Of a DNA stretch of 64,000 nt, positions 54,781-62,575 are shown one piece after another. The notes under the pieces are model-generated. The model made no database searches. It had not been told where the DNA came from and saw only the letters and a list, made by a program, of their open reading frames with translations. A program made the translations under genes and the position numbers. Each line of letters starts with the position of its first letter. The first letter of the stretch is position 1. The stretch comes from Robiginitalea biformata HTCC2501 (lineage in GTDB: Bacteria > Bacteroidota > Bacteroidia > Flavobacteriales > Flavobacteriaceae), in the NCBI RefSeq assembly GCF_000024125.1, contig NC_013222.1:2869501-2933500 (forward strand), read 5' to 3'.

Positions 54781-56201
54781 TACATGTACGCTTAAGCATT
54801 CTGCCTGTTATTTTCTTGCTTATTGCCGAATCCCGGGTTTCTGCCCAGGAGTCTGCGGTGATTACCCTGGAAGACTGCATCGCCATGGCGCTAGAGAACA
54901 ACCCCGGCCTGGAGGGCAGCCGTTTGGATGCAGAAACCGCCCGCGTCAACTTCCGCCTGGCAGCCGGGGATATGATGCCCGGGATCAACAGCAGTTTCGA
55001 CCTCGGGATTAACGAGGGGCGAAGCATCGACCCGTTTACAAACGACTATATCAATGAGAAGCTGACCTTTTCGAACATTGGCCTGAACCTGAACGCCCTG
55101 GTGTTCAATGGATTTAGCCAGTACAACGCGATGCGCCGGCAACGGTTGAACCTGAAAGCGGCCGACCTGGAATACGAGGCGGCCCGGCAGGCGCTCTCCC
55201 TGGATGTTACCCTGGCGTTTCTCCAGGCCGTGAATGCCCGGGAACTCGTCCGCCTAACCGAAGGCCGTATTGGCTCTACCCAGGTACAGGTAGACCGGTT
55301 GAAAACCCTCTTTGACCAGGAAACAGGGAACCCGGCTGCCTTCCGCGACCTGCAGGGTCAGTATGCCTCTGACCGGGCCACCCTGGCCCAGGCCCGCAAC
55401 GCCCTTACGGCTGCTGTGCTGGAGCTGGAACGACTGATCAACGCACCTTCCCCCATCGACCCGGCCCGGCTCGGCATCCTGATGGATTTTGAGCCCTATG
55501 CGCTGTCGGCCGAGGAGGTGTACGGCCAGGCCCTGGCGAAACTGGATGCCATCGAGGCACGCCGCCTGCGCCTGGAGGCAGCACGGAAAGGGGTTGCCTC
55601 CGCCCGGGGGCAGTTCACGCCGGAAATTTCGTTTTTTGCAGGGCTGCGGTCCAATTATTCCAGCCTTGCCAATATGTTTACCCAAACCGGGACCGAGGTT
55701 GTCGATACGGGCGATTTTGTTACGGTTGGCGGACAAAACTATCCTGTACAAAGCGAAAATTCGATTTTCCAGGCAGATCGGATCGAGTTTCAGGACCAGT
55801 TAGACAACAACCTGAACACCTTTTACGGGGTAAGCGCGCGCATCCCGCTATTTAATGGCTTGCAGGCGCATAACAACCTCAAACAACAGAAGATTGAACG
55901 CAGCCGGGCGGAGGTCGAACTCTCGCAGGCAGAACTGCGATTCCGGCAGGCCATCCGGGGAGCCCATGCGGATATGGAAACCGCATTGGAACGGGTTCGG
56001 GTGCTCGAGGAGCAGGTGACTGCCTATGAGGAGTCCTTCCGCATCAACGAAATCCGCTTTAACAACGGGGTTTCGAACAGTACGGAATACATCGTGAGTA
56101 AAAACAACCTGGACAATGCACGCGTGGCCCTTGCCAATGCGCAATACGAATACCTGCTCAGGGTGCGGGTACTGGAATATTACCGGGGGGAGGCGCTCTA
56201 A
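54777..56201 (+). CDS. TolC-family outer-membrane channel
   Basis: 474 residues with a signal peptide (to about VSAQ, residue 24). Two repeats of the OEP type with long coiled helices (LSQAELRFRQAIRGAHADME, DNARVALANAQYEYLLRVR) flank beta-barrel strands. It completes a tripartite exporter with the adaptor and permeases. The start overlaps the second ATPase gene (ATGA), so all six genes are likely one operon. It converges with the next hydrolase gene, only 9 bases apart. Confidence 0.93.
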   Translation: MIHVRLSILPVIFLLIAESRVSAQESAVITLEDCIAMALENNPGLEGSRLDAETARVNFRLAAGDMMPGINSSFDLGINEGRSIDPFTNDYINEKLTFSNIGLNLNALVFNGFSQYNAMRRQRLNLKAADLEYEAARQALSLDVTLAFLQAVNARELVRLTEGRIGSTQVQVDRLKTLFDQETGNPAAFRDLQGQYASDRATLAQARNALTAAVLELERLINAPSPIDPARLGILMDFEPYALSAEEVYGQALAKLDAIEARRLRLEAARKGVASARGQFTPEISFFAGLRSNYSSLANMFTQTGTEVVDTGDFVTVGGQNYPVQSENSIFQADRIEFQDQLDNNLNTFYGVSARIPLFNGLQAHNNLKQQKIERSRAEVELSQAELRFRQAIRGAHADMETALERVRVLEEQVTAYEESFRINEIRFNNGVSNSTEYIVSKNNLDNARVALANAQYEYLLRVRVLEYYRGEAL

Positions 56202-56210
56202 CCGAATTGC

Positions 56211-57671
56211 TTAGGGATGCTGCCCCATACGCAGGAACCGGTAGCGGCCGTTCCAGGTCATCTCCAGGGTATCGCCAACTACTGAAAACCGGACGTTTTC
56301 CCCTTTTTCCACATCGACGAATTTCAGGGAATCCATGGGGCTCAACAGGTTCTCCTCCCCGTTATTGGGGTCTTTAACGAATAAGTTTCCGTCCCGGGGC
56401 TCCACGAAAATCCGGTATTCCCCAATTCCGGGAACCGGAAAATCCAGGACATAATTCCCCGCTAATACGGCCAGGGAATCTGCCGCCATCTCGATGAGTT
56501 GGACCGTTCTCGGTTTGCTGAAGCCCCAGCCGTAATAGTCGGATACCGCGCGGATGGCCTCCCCCATCAGGTTGCCCCCCTGGTCCGCATTGGTCATCAC
56601 AATTACCGCCCGGCCCTGATGGGCAGTTGCCAGCATATTATTCGTAAAGCCCGCATTTTTACCCCCGTGGCCAAAGAGCAGGGAATCTCCCTCCTTCTGC
56701 AGGGCCGGCCCGAGTCCCCAGTCCCCGAGGTGTTTGGTAAGCATTGCCTGCGCCGTTTGCTGCGAAATGGGGCCATTTCGTTCACCCGAAAGGATCTCCT
56801 GGATGGCAATACAATAGGCCGCCAGGTCGGACGGGGTGGTCCAGAGGCCTGCGGCTGCCTGTTCCGGGTAGTTGTTCCAAAGCCCATCGATAAGTTCGCC
56901 ATCACGGTCATAGGCGGCACTCGCATTGTCGGTGAACGGGGAGCCCAAGGGTTGTTGGTAGGTGCTATGATGCATCCCGAGTTGCGGGAGGATGTTTTTA
57001 TCCATATACGTTTCCAAAGGCATCCCGCTTACGTCTTCAACGACCTTTTCCATGACGGTATACCCGCCGCCCGAGTATCTCCAGAGGCTGCCGGGCACCG
57101 TATCCACAACTATCGGGTCCGTGTTGCCGCGTCCCTCCAGCACTGTCACGATATCCGGAAAACGGTCTGTTTGTTTGTAGCCGGGGAACCCATGGACGGT
57201 CATCCCGGCTGAGTGGGTGAGCAGGAGCCTCAGGGTGACCCGGGCACTGTCCGTGTAGGCAGACTGCGGTACTTTCCAATCCTTGAGATAGGTGTTGACA
57301 TCCGCATCGAGGTCCACCTTGCCTTCCTCCCAGAGTTGCAGGGCGGCCAGGGCAGCTATGGGCTTGCTGATCGACCCTGCCTGAAATAAGGTTGCCGTAT
57401 CCACGGGCTGCCCCGTCTGGGTATTGGCCACACCATAGGCCCGGGCCCAGCGGAGTTTTCCATCTGATACCACGGCAATACCTGCCCCGGGGACGTTGTA
57501 TTTTTCCATCCGTTCTTCCATAGAATAACGGGGGATGGATTCCCCTTCCACGAGGATCCCGGGGAGCAGACCGTTTTCGACCGTATGGATTTCAGCTGCC
57601 CGATCGTCCCCGGTTTCCGAGGCACAGGAAATAAAGAAAAACAGGATGGTCAGGACGTACAAATAGCGCAT
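56211..57671 (-). CDS. serine hydrolase, beta-lactamase family, second copy
   Basis: 486 residues. Lipoprotein signal with SC at Cys16. Active-site residues: Ser100 and Lys103 (SISK), Tyr199 (RYSGGGY) and the HGGKNAG segment near residue 335, which stands in for the KTG-like motif. About 90 residues follow the catalytic domain and form a beta-strand-rich C-terminal extension (PGIGEYRIFVEPRDGNLFVK), as in EstB-like esterases with a lipocalin-like tail. Likely a periplasmic esterase or peptidase. No close sequence identity to the copy at 31.7 kb is apparent. Confidence 0.87.
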   Translation of the reverse strand: MRYLYVLTILFFFISCASETGDDRAAEIHTVENGLLPGILVEGESIPRYSMEERMEKYNVPGAGIAVVSDGKLRWARAYGVANTQTGQPVDTATLFQAGSISKPIAALAALQLWEEGKVDLDADVNTYLKDWKVPQSAYTDSARVTLRLLLTHSAGMTVHGFPGYKQTDRFPDIVTVLEGRGNTDPIVVDTVPGSLWRYSGGGYTVMEKVVEDVSGMPLETYMDKNILPQLGMHHSTYQQPLGSPFTDNASAAYDRDGELIDGLWNNYPEQAAAGLWTTPSDLAAYCIAIQEILSGERNGPISQQTAQAMLTKHLGDWGLGPALQKEGDSLLFGHGGKNAGFTNNMLATAHQGRAVIVMTNADQGGNLMGEAIRAVSDYYGWGFSKPRTVQLIEMAADSLAVLAGNYVLDFPVPGIGEYRIFVEPRDGNLFVKDPNNGEENLLSPMDSLKFVDVEKGENVRFSVVGDTLEMTWNGRYRFLRMGQHP

Positions 57672-57782
57672 GGGATCGGGAATTTTCAGTTGATACTAAG
57701 ATAATCGTTCTCCCGGATAGGACTGGCTGGCAGGGTAAAAGGTTACGGTTATTTTCTCCTGAACCTAGGGGCTATGCGCATA

Positions 57783-58667
57783 TCAGATCCGGTTGGCGAC
57801 GAGCCGCAAACCGGGCTCTTCCACCGTGAGGCTGCCCACGGATTCGCCCTCCAGCTGGAAGGTTACAGTTACCGAAGGGGTGCCATTGTAGACGAAAGCG
57901 TGGTTCCCGCGGTAGTACAAGCCCCCGCCAAACGCACCCAAACGCCCCAGTGAAAGCATTTTACGCATGTTCAGGCGGACGCTGAAACCGTCGGCCTCCC
58001 CGGGGCCGTATTTGTAGTCCCCCAGGTATTTCTCCTTTTCTGCTTCGCCCATAGGCGCATCCGGCCAGCCGGGGTCGGCATCCCCCAATGCTTCCAGGTA
58101 GTCGATTAAGCGCTGTTGCCGGGTAGTATCCACCGGTACGCCTTCAACCTCCCGCATGCCTGCTTTGGCATGGGAAAGCAGGGAGATGCCGTGGGGGCCA
58201 TAAACCCTCTGAATCCCCGGGGTTGCTTCGATCATTGCGCGCACCGCTTCCAGAGCCCCGAGCATAGCGTAGGTGAAGATATTGGGGCGGGCACCCTTCC
58301 CCATCAGGTAGGCGGCGATATCCCGGCGGCCCACGTGGGAAGCAGCTCCCAGGGCAGTTTCAAAATCTCCGAAAGCCCAGTCCCAGCAGGCCCTGGCCAA
58401 TTCGGGCCGAGGTTCCACCAATTCCCGGACGCGATCCAGGTTCGAATGGCTGGCGCCTACTACAGAGCGAACCGACTCGTCAGGCAGGGAAGGAAAGTTC
58501 TCCGGGATGTCTGGCGTCGGAAGGCCTGTAGGCTGCCGGTAAATTGCGGCGTTCGCATATTGAATGTTCGGGAGGCTAACGGCCAGCAGGCCAAAAACGG
58601 AGGAATTCAGGAAGGTGCGGCGGGAAGGCGTGAATGGCATGCTGTTGGGAATTGATTCAATCTTCAA
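57783..58667 (-). CDS. Tat-exported ankyrin-like protein
   Basis: 294 residues. The twin-arginine motif SRRTFLNSS (15-23) followed by a hydrophobic stretch and ANA indicates Tat export, so the protein is probably folded before export. ATG 58640 is an alternative start. Residues ~65-190 contain ankyrin-like helical repeats (ARACWDWAFGDFETALGAASHVGRRDIAAYLMGKGARPN). The C-terminal ~80 residues are beta-rich. Function unknown. The Tat signal with no visible cofactor motif is unusual. Confidence 0.72.
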   Translation of the reverse strand: MKIESIPNSMPFTPSRRTFLNSSVFGLLAVSLPNIQYANAAIYRQPTGLPTPDIPENFPSLPDESVRSVVGASHSNLDRVRELVEPRPELARACWDWAFGDFETALGAASHVGRRDIAAYLMGKGARPNIFTYAMLGALEAVRAMIEATPGIQRVYGPHGISLLSHAKAGMREVEGVPVDTTRQQRLIDYLEALGDADPGWPDAPMGEAEKEKYLGDYKYGPGEADGFSVRLNMRKMLSLGRLGAFGGGLYYRGNHAFVYNGTPSVTVTFQLEGESVGSLTVEEPGLRLVANRI

Positions 58668-58705
58668 GGTACTGATTATCAGTATTCCTATTTGTGAAAT
58701 CCATG

Positions 58706-59566
58706 TTAATTGGGATTTTTCCTGATACGGTTCCCATCCTCGTGGTAGCGGTCCACCACCTGCTTAAGAAGTGCGGCTTTCGGGGAGGGCACCGGCCCGT
58801 TAAAATCCAGGTCGGCAGCTTTTTCCCCCGTCAATAGGAAATAGAACTCACAAGCGTTCAAAAAGGAGCCTGCCGGGCTCGGGTGGAAGGCGTCGTCGAA
58901 TAATCCAACCTCCGCATGCAGGTTGCGCATTTCCAGGAACAGGTCCCCGTGATTGGACTTTTCAACGCCATTGTCTGCAGCCAGTTTGGCGTATCCCGAA
59001 TTGATGGCCCCGGTATGCCGCGCCAGGTTGTCCAGGGTCTCCGAACAATACGGCCTGCTGCGCAGGGACGGGTGGATTATGGCGCCCGGTTGACAAAATT
59101 GCAAGGGATAGGTGGTATCGGAAGCCCATGTATTGAACAGGATGATGCGCGCGGGGCCTCCCAGGTAGGATTTCGTCCTGGCGATGGCCGGGGAAACCGA
59201 GAGGTTGCGCGATTCAGGAATCAGCGCCTCCACGGTACCGGTTTGCAGGATGACGACGTTCCAGTTGCGCTCCAGCAATTTGTTTTCCGTGCCCGTTAGT
59301 TCTCCGGCCATTTTCCCGCGGGTAAAGGCCGTCGAATCCGTCAGTGCGGTAATCATTTGGGTAAAATGCCCCCTGAGCGACATGCCCGGCACCGTGCTCT
59401 GATGGATGCGCACCGGGTGTCCTTTTTCCGAAAGCATGGCCTGGAGCATCCCGGGCATATCGTGGTAATAGGTCAGGCTGTTGCCCACGAACAATACATG
59501 CGTGGTGTCCTGCTGGCCATTAAGACCGAATGAAATCAAGAAAAAGCACAGAAGGAGATGTCTCAA
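58706..59566 (-). CDS. SGNH/GDSL-type hydrolase
   Basis: 286 residues with a signal peptide. Block I is FVGNSLTYYHDMPGML with catalytic Ser30. The C-terminal Asp225-x-x-His228 pair (DDAFHPS) completes the SGNH triad. Likely an exported esterase or acetyl-hydrolase acting on glycans or lipids; the exact substrate is unknown. It lies 38 bases from the Tat protein gene on the same strand and could share a transcript. Confidence 0.8.
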   Translation of the reverse strand: MRHLLLCFFLISFGLNGQQDTTHVLFVGNSLTYYHDMPGMLQAMLSEKGHPVRIHQSTVPGMSLRGHFTQMITALTDSTAFTRGKMAGELTGTENKLLERNWNVVILQTGTVEALIPESRNLSVSPAIARTKSYLGGPARIILFNTWASDTTYPLQFCQPGAIIHPSLRSRPYCSETLDNLARHTGAINSGYAKLAADNGVEKSNHGDLFLEMRNLHAEVGLFDDAFHPSPAGSFLNACEFYFLLTGEKAADLDFNGPVPSPKAALLKQVVDRYHEDGNRIRKNPN

Positions 59567-59704
59567 CGAAATCGGGGTTGCGGGCCGTTACCCGGGTTTC
59601 ATTAAAGGTAGTGAAAAGCCCGGTACCCGGTGCCGGTTCCGTATACCCGCATCCTGCAGGATACCCGTCCGCCCGCGGGTAATTCCCCCCAGGAATACTT
59701 GCAT

Positions 59705-60973
59705 CTAGCGCCTGCGGCCCCGGTTTTGGCGCCCCTGTCCTCCGCCGCCCCTCTTCCGGGAGGCGAAATACTCCTGCTTGCGACGCTGCTTCTCCTTTTC
59801 GAATTCCTGCTTCTCGGCAGCCGTCATCGGGCGCTCCGTCTGCGGGAATGGGTGGTCCTCCACCCGTTCGATTTTCAGGTCGATCAGTTTTTCAATATCG
59901 CGGATATAGGCGTTTTCCTCCGGTTCGCAGAGGGAGATGGAGACCCCTTCCTCCCCGGCGCGCCCGGAGCGCCCAATTCGGTGGACGTAGGTCTCTGCCA
60001 CATTCGGGATGTCGAAATTCACCACATAGCGCAGCTGGTCGATGTCGATGCCCCGGGCGGCAATATCCGTAGCCACCAATACGCGGACCTTCCCGTCCTT
60101 GAACTGGCCAAGCGCTTTCTGGCGCTGGTTCTGGGATTTGTTCCCGTGGATGGCCGCGGCTGAAATTTTCTTCTTGCCCAGGTTTTTTACGATGCGGTCC
60201 GCCCCGTGCTTGGTCCGGGCGAATAGCAGTACCTGGTCCATGTCCGGGTCCTTTAGGATATGCAGCAGCAAATCGTTCTTGTCGGATTTATTGGTATAGT
60301 AGAGGTATTGGCGGATGGTTTCCGCCGTTGAGGAAACCGGGCTAACGGCTACCTTCACCGGGTCGCTCAGGATTTTCCGGGAAAGGGAAACGATGTCATC
60401 CGGCATGGTTGCGGAAAAAAACAGGGATTGCCGTTCCGCGGGCAGTCGGGCGATGATCTTCCGGATATCGTGGATAAAGCCCATGTCCAGCATGCGGTCC
60501 GCTTCGTCCAGCACAAAGTACTCCACCTTGCTCAGGGAAATGATCCCCTGGTCCATCAGGTCCAGCAGACGTCCCGGGGTAGCCACCAGTATATCGACCC
60601 CCCTGCGGAGGGCTTCTACCTGTTTGCCCTGTTTCACCCCGCCAAAGATGACGGTGTTGCGAATGCCGGTATAATGGCCGTAAGCCGTAAGGCTTTCCCC
60701 GATCTGGATGGCGAGTTCCCGGGTGGGCGTGACGATCAGCGCATTGACTACGCCGCGTTTACCGCCGTAACGTCGGTCGCGTTCCAGATGCTGCAGGATG
60801 GGGATGGCAAAGGCCGCCGTTTTTCCGGTCCCGGTCTGGGCGCTTCCCATTACGTCACGCCGGTTGAGGACGTGGGGGATTGCCTGGGCCTGGATATCGG
60901 TGGGGCGGGAATAATTTTCTTTTTTCAGGGCCCGGAGAATGGGCTCTGCTAGTTCGAGTTGTTCAAATGTCAT
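59705..60973 (-). CDS. DEAD-box RNA helicase, RhlE type
   Basis: 422 residues. Q motif (Phe3, Gln28), Walker A AQTGTGKT (45-52), DEAD (156-159), SATMP and [10 protein letters not shown]. The C-terminal ~50 residues are basic and glycine-rich ([17 protein letters not shown]), suited to RNA contact. It unwinds short RNA duplexes in ribosome assembly and mRNA turnover, often as a cold-shock function. Not linked functionally to the SGNH gene on the same strand 138 bases downstream. Confidence 0.96.
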   Translation of the reverse strand: MTFEQLELAEPILRALKKENYSRPTDIQAQAIPHVLNRRDVMGSAQTGTGKTAAFAIPILQHLERDRRYGGKRGVVNALIVTPTRELAIQIGESLTAYGHYTGIRNTVIFGGVKQGKQVEALRRGVDILVATPGRLLDLMDQGIISLSKVEYFVLDEADRMLDMGFIHDIRKIIARLPAERQSLFFSATMPDDIVSLSRKILSDPVKVAVSPVSSTAETIRQYLYYTNKSDKNDLLLHILKDPDMDQVLLFARTKHGADRIVKNLGKKKISAAAIHGNKSQNQRQKALGQFKDGKVRVLVATDIAARGIDIDQLRYVVNFDIPNVAETYVHRIGRSGRAGEEGVSISLCEPEENAYIRDIEKLIDLKIERVEDHPFPQTERPMTAAEKQEFEKEKQRRKQEYFASRKRGGGGQGRQNRGRRR

Positions 60974-61180
60974 AGGGATGTATCGGTGAGATCCCCTGAG
61001 TTTTCAAACACCGGAACCTCGGATTAAGGGCGCGAAGGTACTGTTATATTCCGGTATTTTTCACGGAATTGGGAAATAATTGGGGAAGGGCAGCCCAGGC
61101 AGCCTGTTTTGATAAGGTGCCCAAATCCCTTACATTACGGAGAGGCATACTGCCTTATCAGGATACCAACCCCGGGGCTT

Positions 61181-61828
61181 ATGAAGAAAGATAAAATCAG
61201 ATTTTTTGCGGGCCTGTTGCTCGTATTCTTTGTCATCCTGGCCACCTACCGCATCGACCAGGCGAATTTTGACAAGGTGGAAGATTCCATCATCACTATC
61301 TATGAAGACCGGTTGGTGGTGAAGGACCTGATTTTCAAAATCGCAGACCTCCTGGACGAAAAACGCATGGCCCTGGCCACCTCGGATACCGCCTTCTTCC
61401 AGCGGCGCAACGCGGTGGTCGATGCCCAGATCGGGCAGTTGTTGCGGTTGTTCCGGGAAACCCGGTTAACCGAGAACGAAGAGCGGACGCTAACCGACTT
61501 CGGGGAACAAATCGAGCAGCTGCAGGCTGCGGAGGCCGAAATGGCGAACCCCGCAACGCATCCGGACCGGGACGAACTGTCCACGAGGCTGGAAGTTCTG
61601 AAGGGGCAGGCCCGGACGCTTTCGGACATCCAGCTCAGCGAGGGGAAACGCCAACTCCTGATCGGTTCCCGGGCCATCCGGTCCAGCAAGCTCCTGATGC
61701 AGGTAGAATTGATTGTCCTGATTGTGCTTGCCCTGGGCATCCAGTTCCTGGTTTTGCAGAAGCCCCGGAGAAAAACAAAAGAGCCGAAAGAGCCGGAAGA
61801 AAAAACCTTCAAGGGGAAGATTACCTGA
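61181..61828 (+). CDS. orphan membrane protein with four-helix chemoreceptor-like sensor domain
   Basis: 215 residues from ATG 61181. Two membrane helices (about 8-28 and 178-198) enclose a helical extracytoplasmic domain of ~150 residues resembling the 4HB_MCP type (TIYEDRLVVKDLIFKIADLLDEKRMAL). After the second helix only a short Lys/Glu/Pro-rich tail remains, so no kinase, methyl-accepting or cyclase domain is attached. It may be a sensor that works through a partner, or a stand-alone structural protein. The stop codon lies within a 16-bp tandem duplication. Confidence 0.7.
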   Translation: MKKDKIRFFAGLLLVFFVILATYRIDQANFDKVEDSIITIYEDRLVVKDLIFKIADLLDEKRMALATSDTAFFQRRNAVVDAQIGQLLRLFRETRLTENEERTLTDFGEQIEQLQAAEAEMANPATHPDRDELSTRLEVLKGQARTLSDIQLSEGKRQLLIGSRAIRSSKLLMQVELIVLIVLALGIQFLVLQKPRRKTKEPKEPEEKTFKGKIT

Positions 61829-61856
61829 GTCCTTTTACGACTGAGTCCTTTTACGA
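61825..61856. repeat. perfect 16-bp tandem duplication between convergent genes
   Basis: CTGAGTCCTTTTACGA occurs at 61825-61840 and 61841-61856 without a mismatch. The first copy includes the TGA stop of the sensor-like gene. The DinB-family gene ends four bases later on the other strand. A recent slippage or repair duplication. Confidence 0.95.
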
Positions 61857-61859
61857 CGC

Positions 61860-62423
61860 TTAATCGGGGAATCGTTGTTTAACCAGTGCAATCTGCCCCA
61901 TGTGTGCTGACGCGTGTTCGAGGACATGAAACCATACCCAATGGTTGTTGACTCCTTCCTCAATTTCAGACGCCAGCCAGGCATCGTCCCGGGATTTGAG
62001 GCCTCCCAGGGTTTTCTCCCGTACGGTATCCCAGATATCCAGGTAATGGGCAATCGGTTTGCCGGTGAAGGTTTCCCGCGACGCCTCCCCAAGGTCCGAG
62101 GCTGCCCCCCAAAAGGCCATGTCTTCTGCAGACCAGGCATTCCCTTCCAGGGTCTCGATCTGGTAATAGGCCTCGGTAGCCGCCAGGTGCATAATCAGGG
62201 CGCCGATGCTGTTGGCCCGATCATCGAACCTAAAATCAGTTTCAGCCAGGCTCAGGTCCCGGACATCGGCTTCAATCCGGTCTTTGATTTCCTCCAACAT
62301 GTCCACCACTATCCCGATTTGGGGCGTAAATCCTTCAACCGGTTCAACTGCGTATTGGGCTTTTGCAGGGGCATTTAACCCGACGATACCCATTAAGAGC
62401 ACGAGCCTGATAATATTCTTCAT
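61860..62423 (-). CDS. exported DinB-family protein
   Basis: 187 residues with a signal peptide (MKNIIRLVLLMGIVGLNAPAKA). DinB-type four-helix fold with histidines in LIMHLAATEAYY and WFHVLEHASAHMGQI placed as metal ligands. It is a secreted member, unlike the cytoplasmic DinB-family protein at 10.8 kb. The role is unknown. It converges with the sensor-like gene across the 16-bp duplication. Confidence 0.85.
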   Translation of the reverse strand: MKNIIRLVLLMGIVGLNAPAKAQYAVEPVEGFTPQIGIVVDMLEEIKDRIEADVRDLSLAETDFRFDDRANSIGALIMHLAATEAYYQIETLEGNAWSAEDMAFWGAASDLGEASRETFTGKPIAHYLDIWDTVREKTLGGLKSRDDAWLASEIEEGVNNHWVWFHVLEHASAHMGQIALVKQRFPD

Positions 62424-62547
62424 TGAGTTCAGATATAAAATAGCGAATCGGTAGGGAAACGAGTTAAATATAAGGCAGATCCCTATGGAGGCTGTTTCTA
62501 GCGGGCCTTCTTAACACACCTTTAAGAAATCCCCGGACCCCTTTTCG

Positions 62548-62555
62548 TATTTTTA
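62548..62555 (+). promoter_or_regulatory. possible -7 element of the Asp-box gene
   Basis: TATTTTTA resembles TAnnTTTG except at the last base; it is 20 bases before the ATG at 62576. No clean TTTG lies at the right distance upstream. Confidence 0.3.
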
Positions 62556-62575
62556 GGCCGCTAACTAATTCCCTT

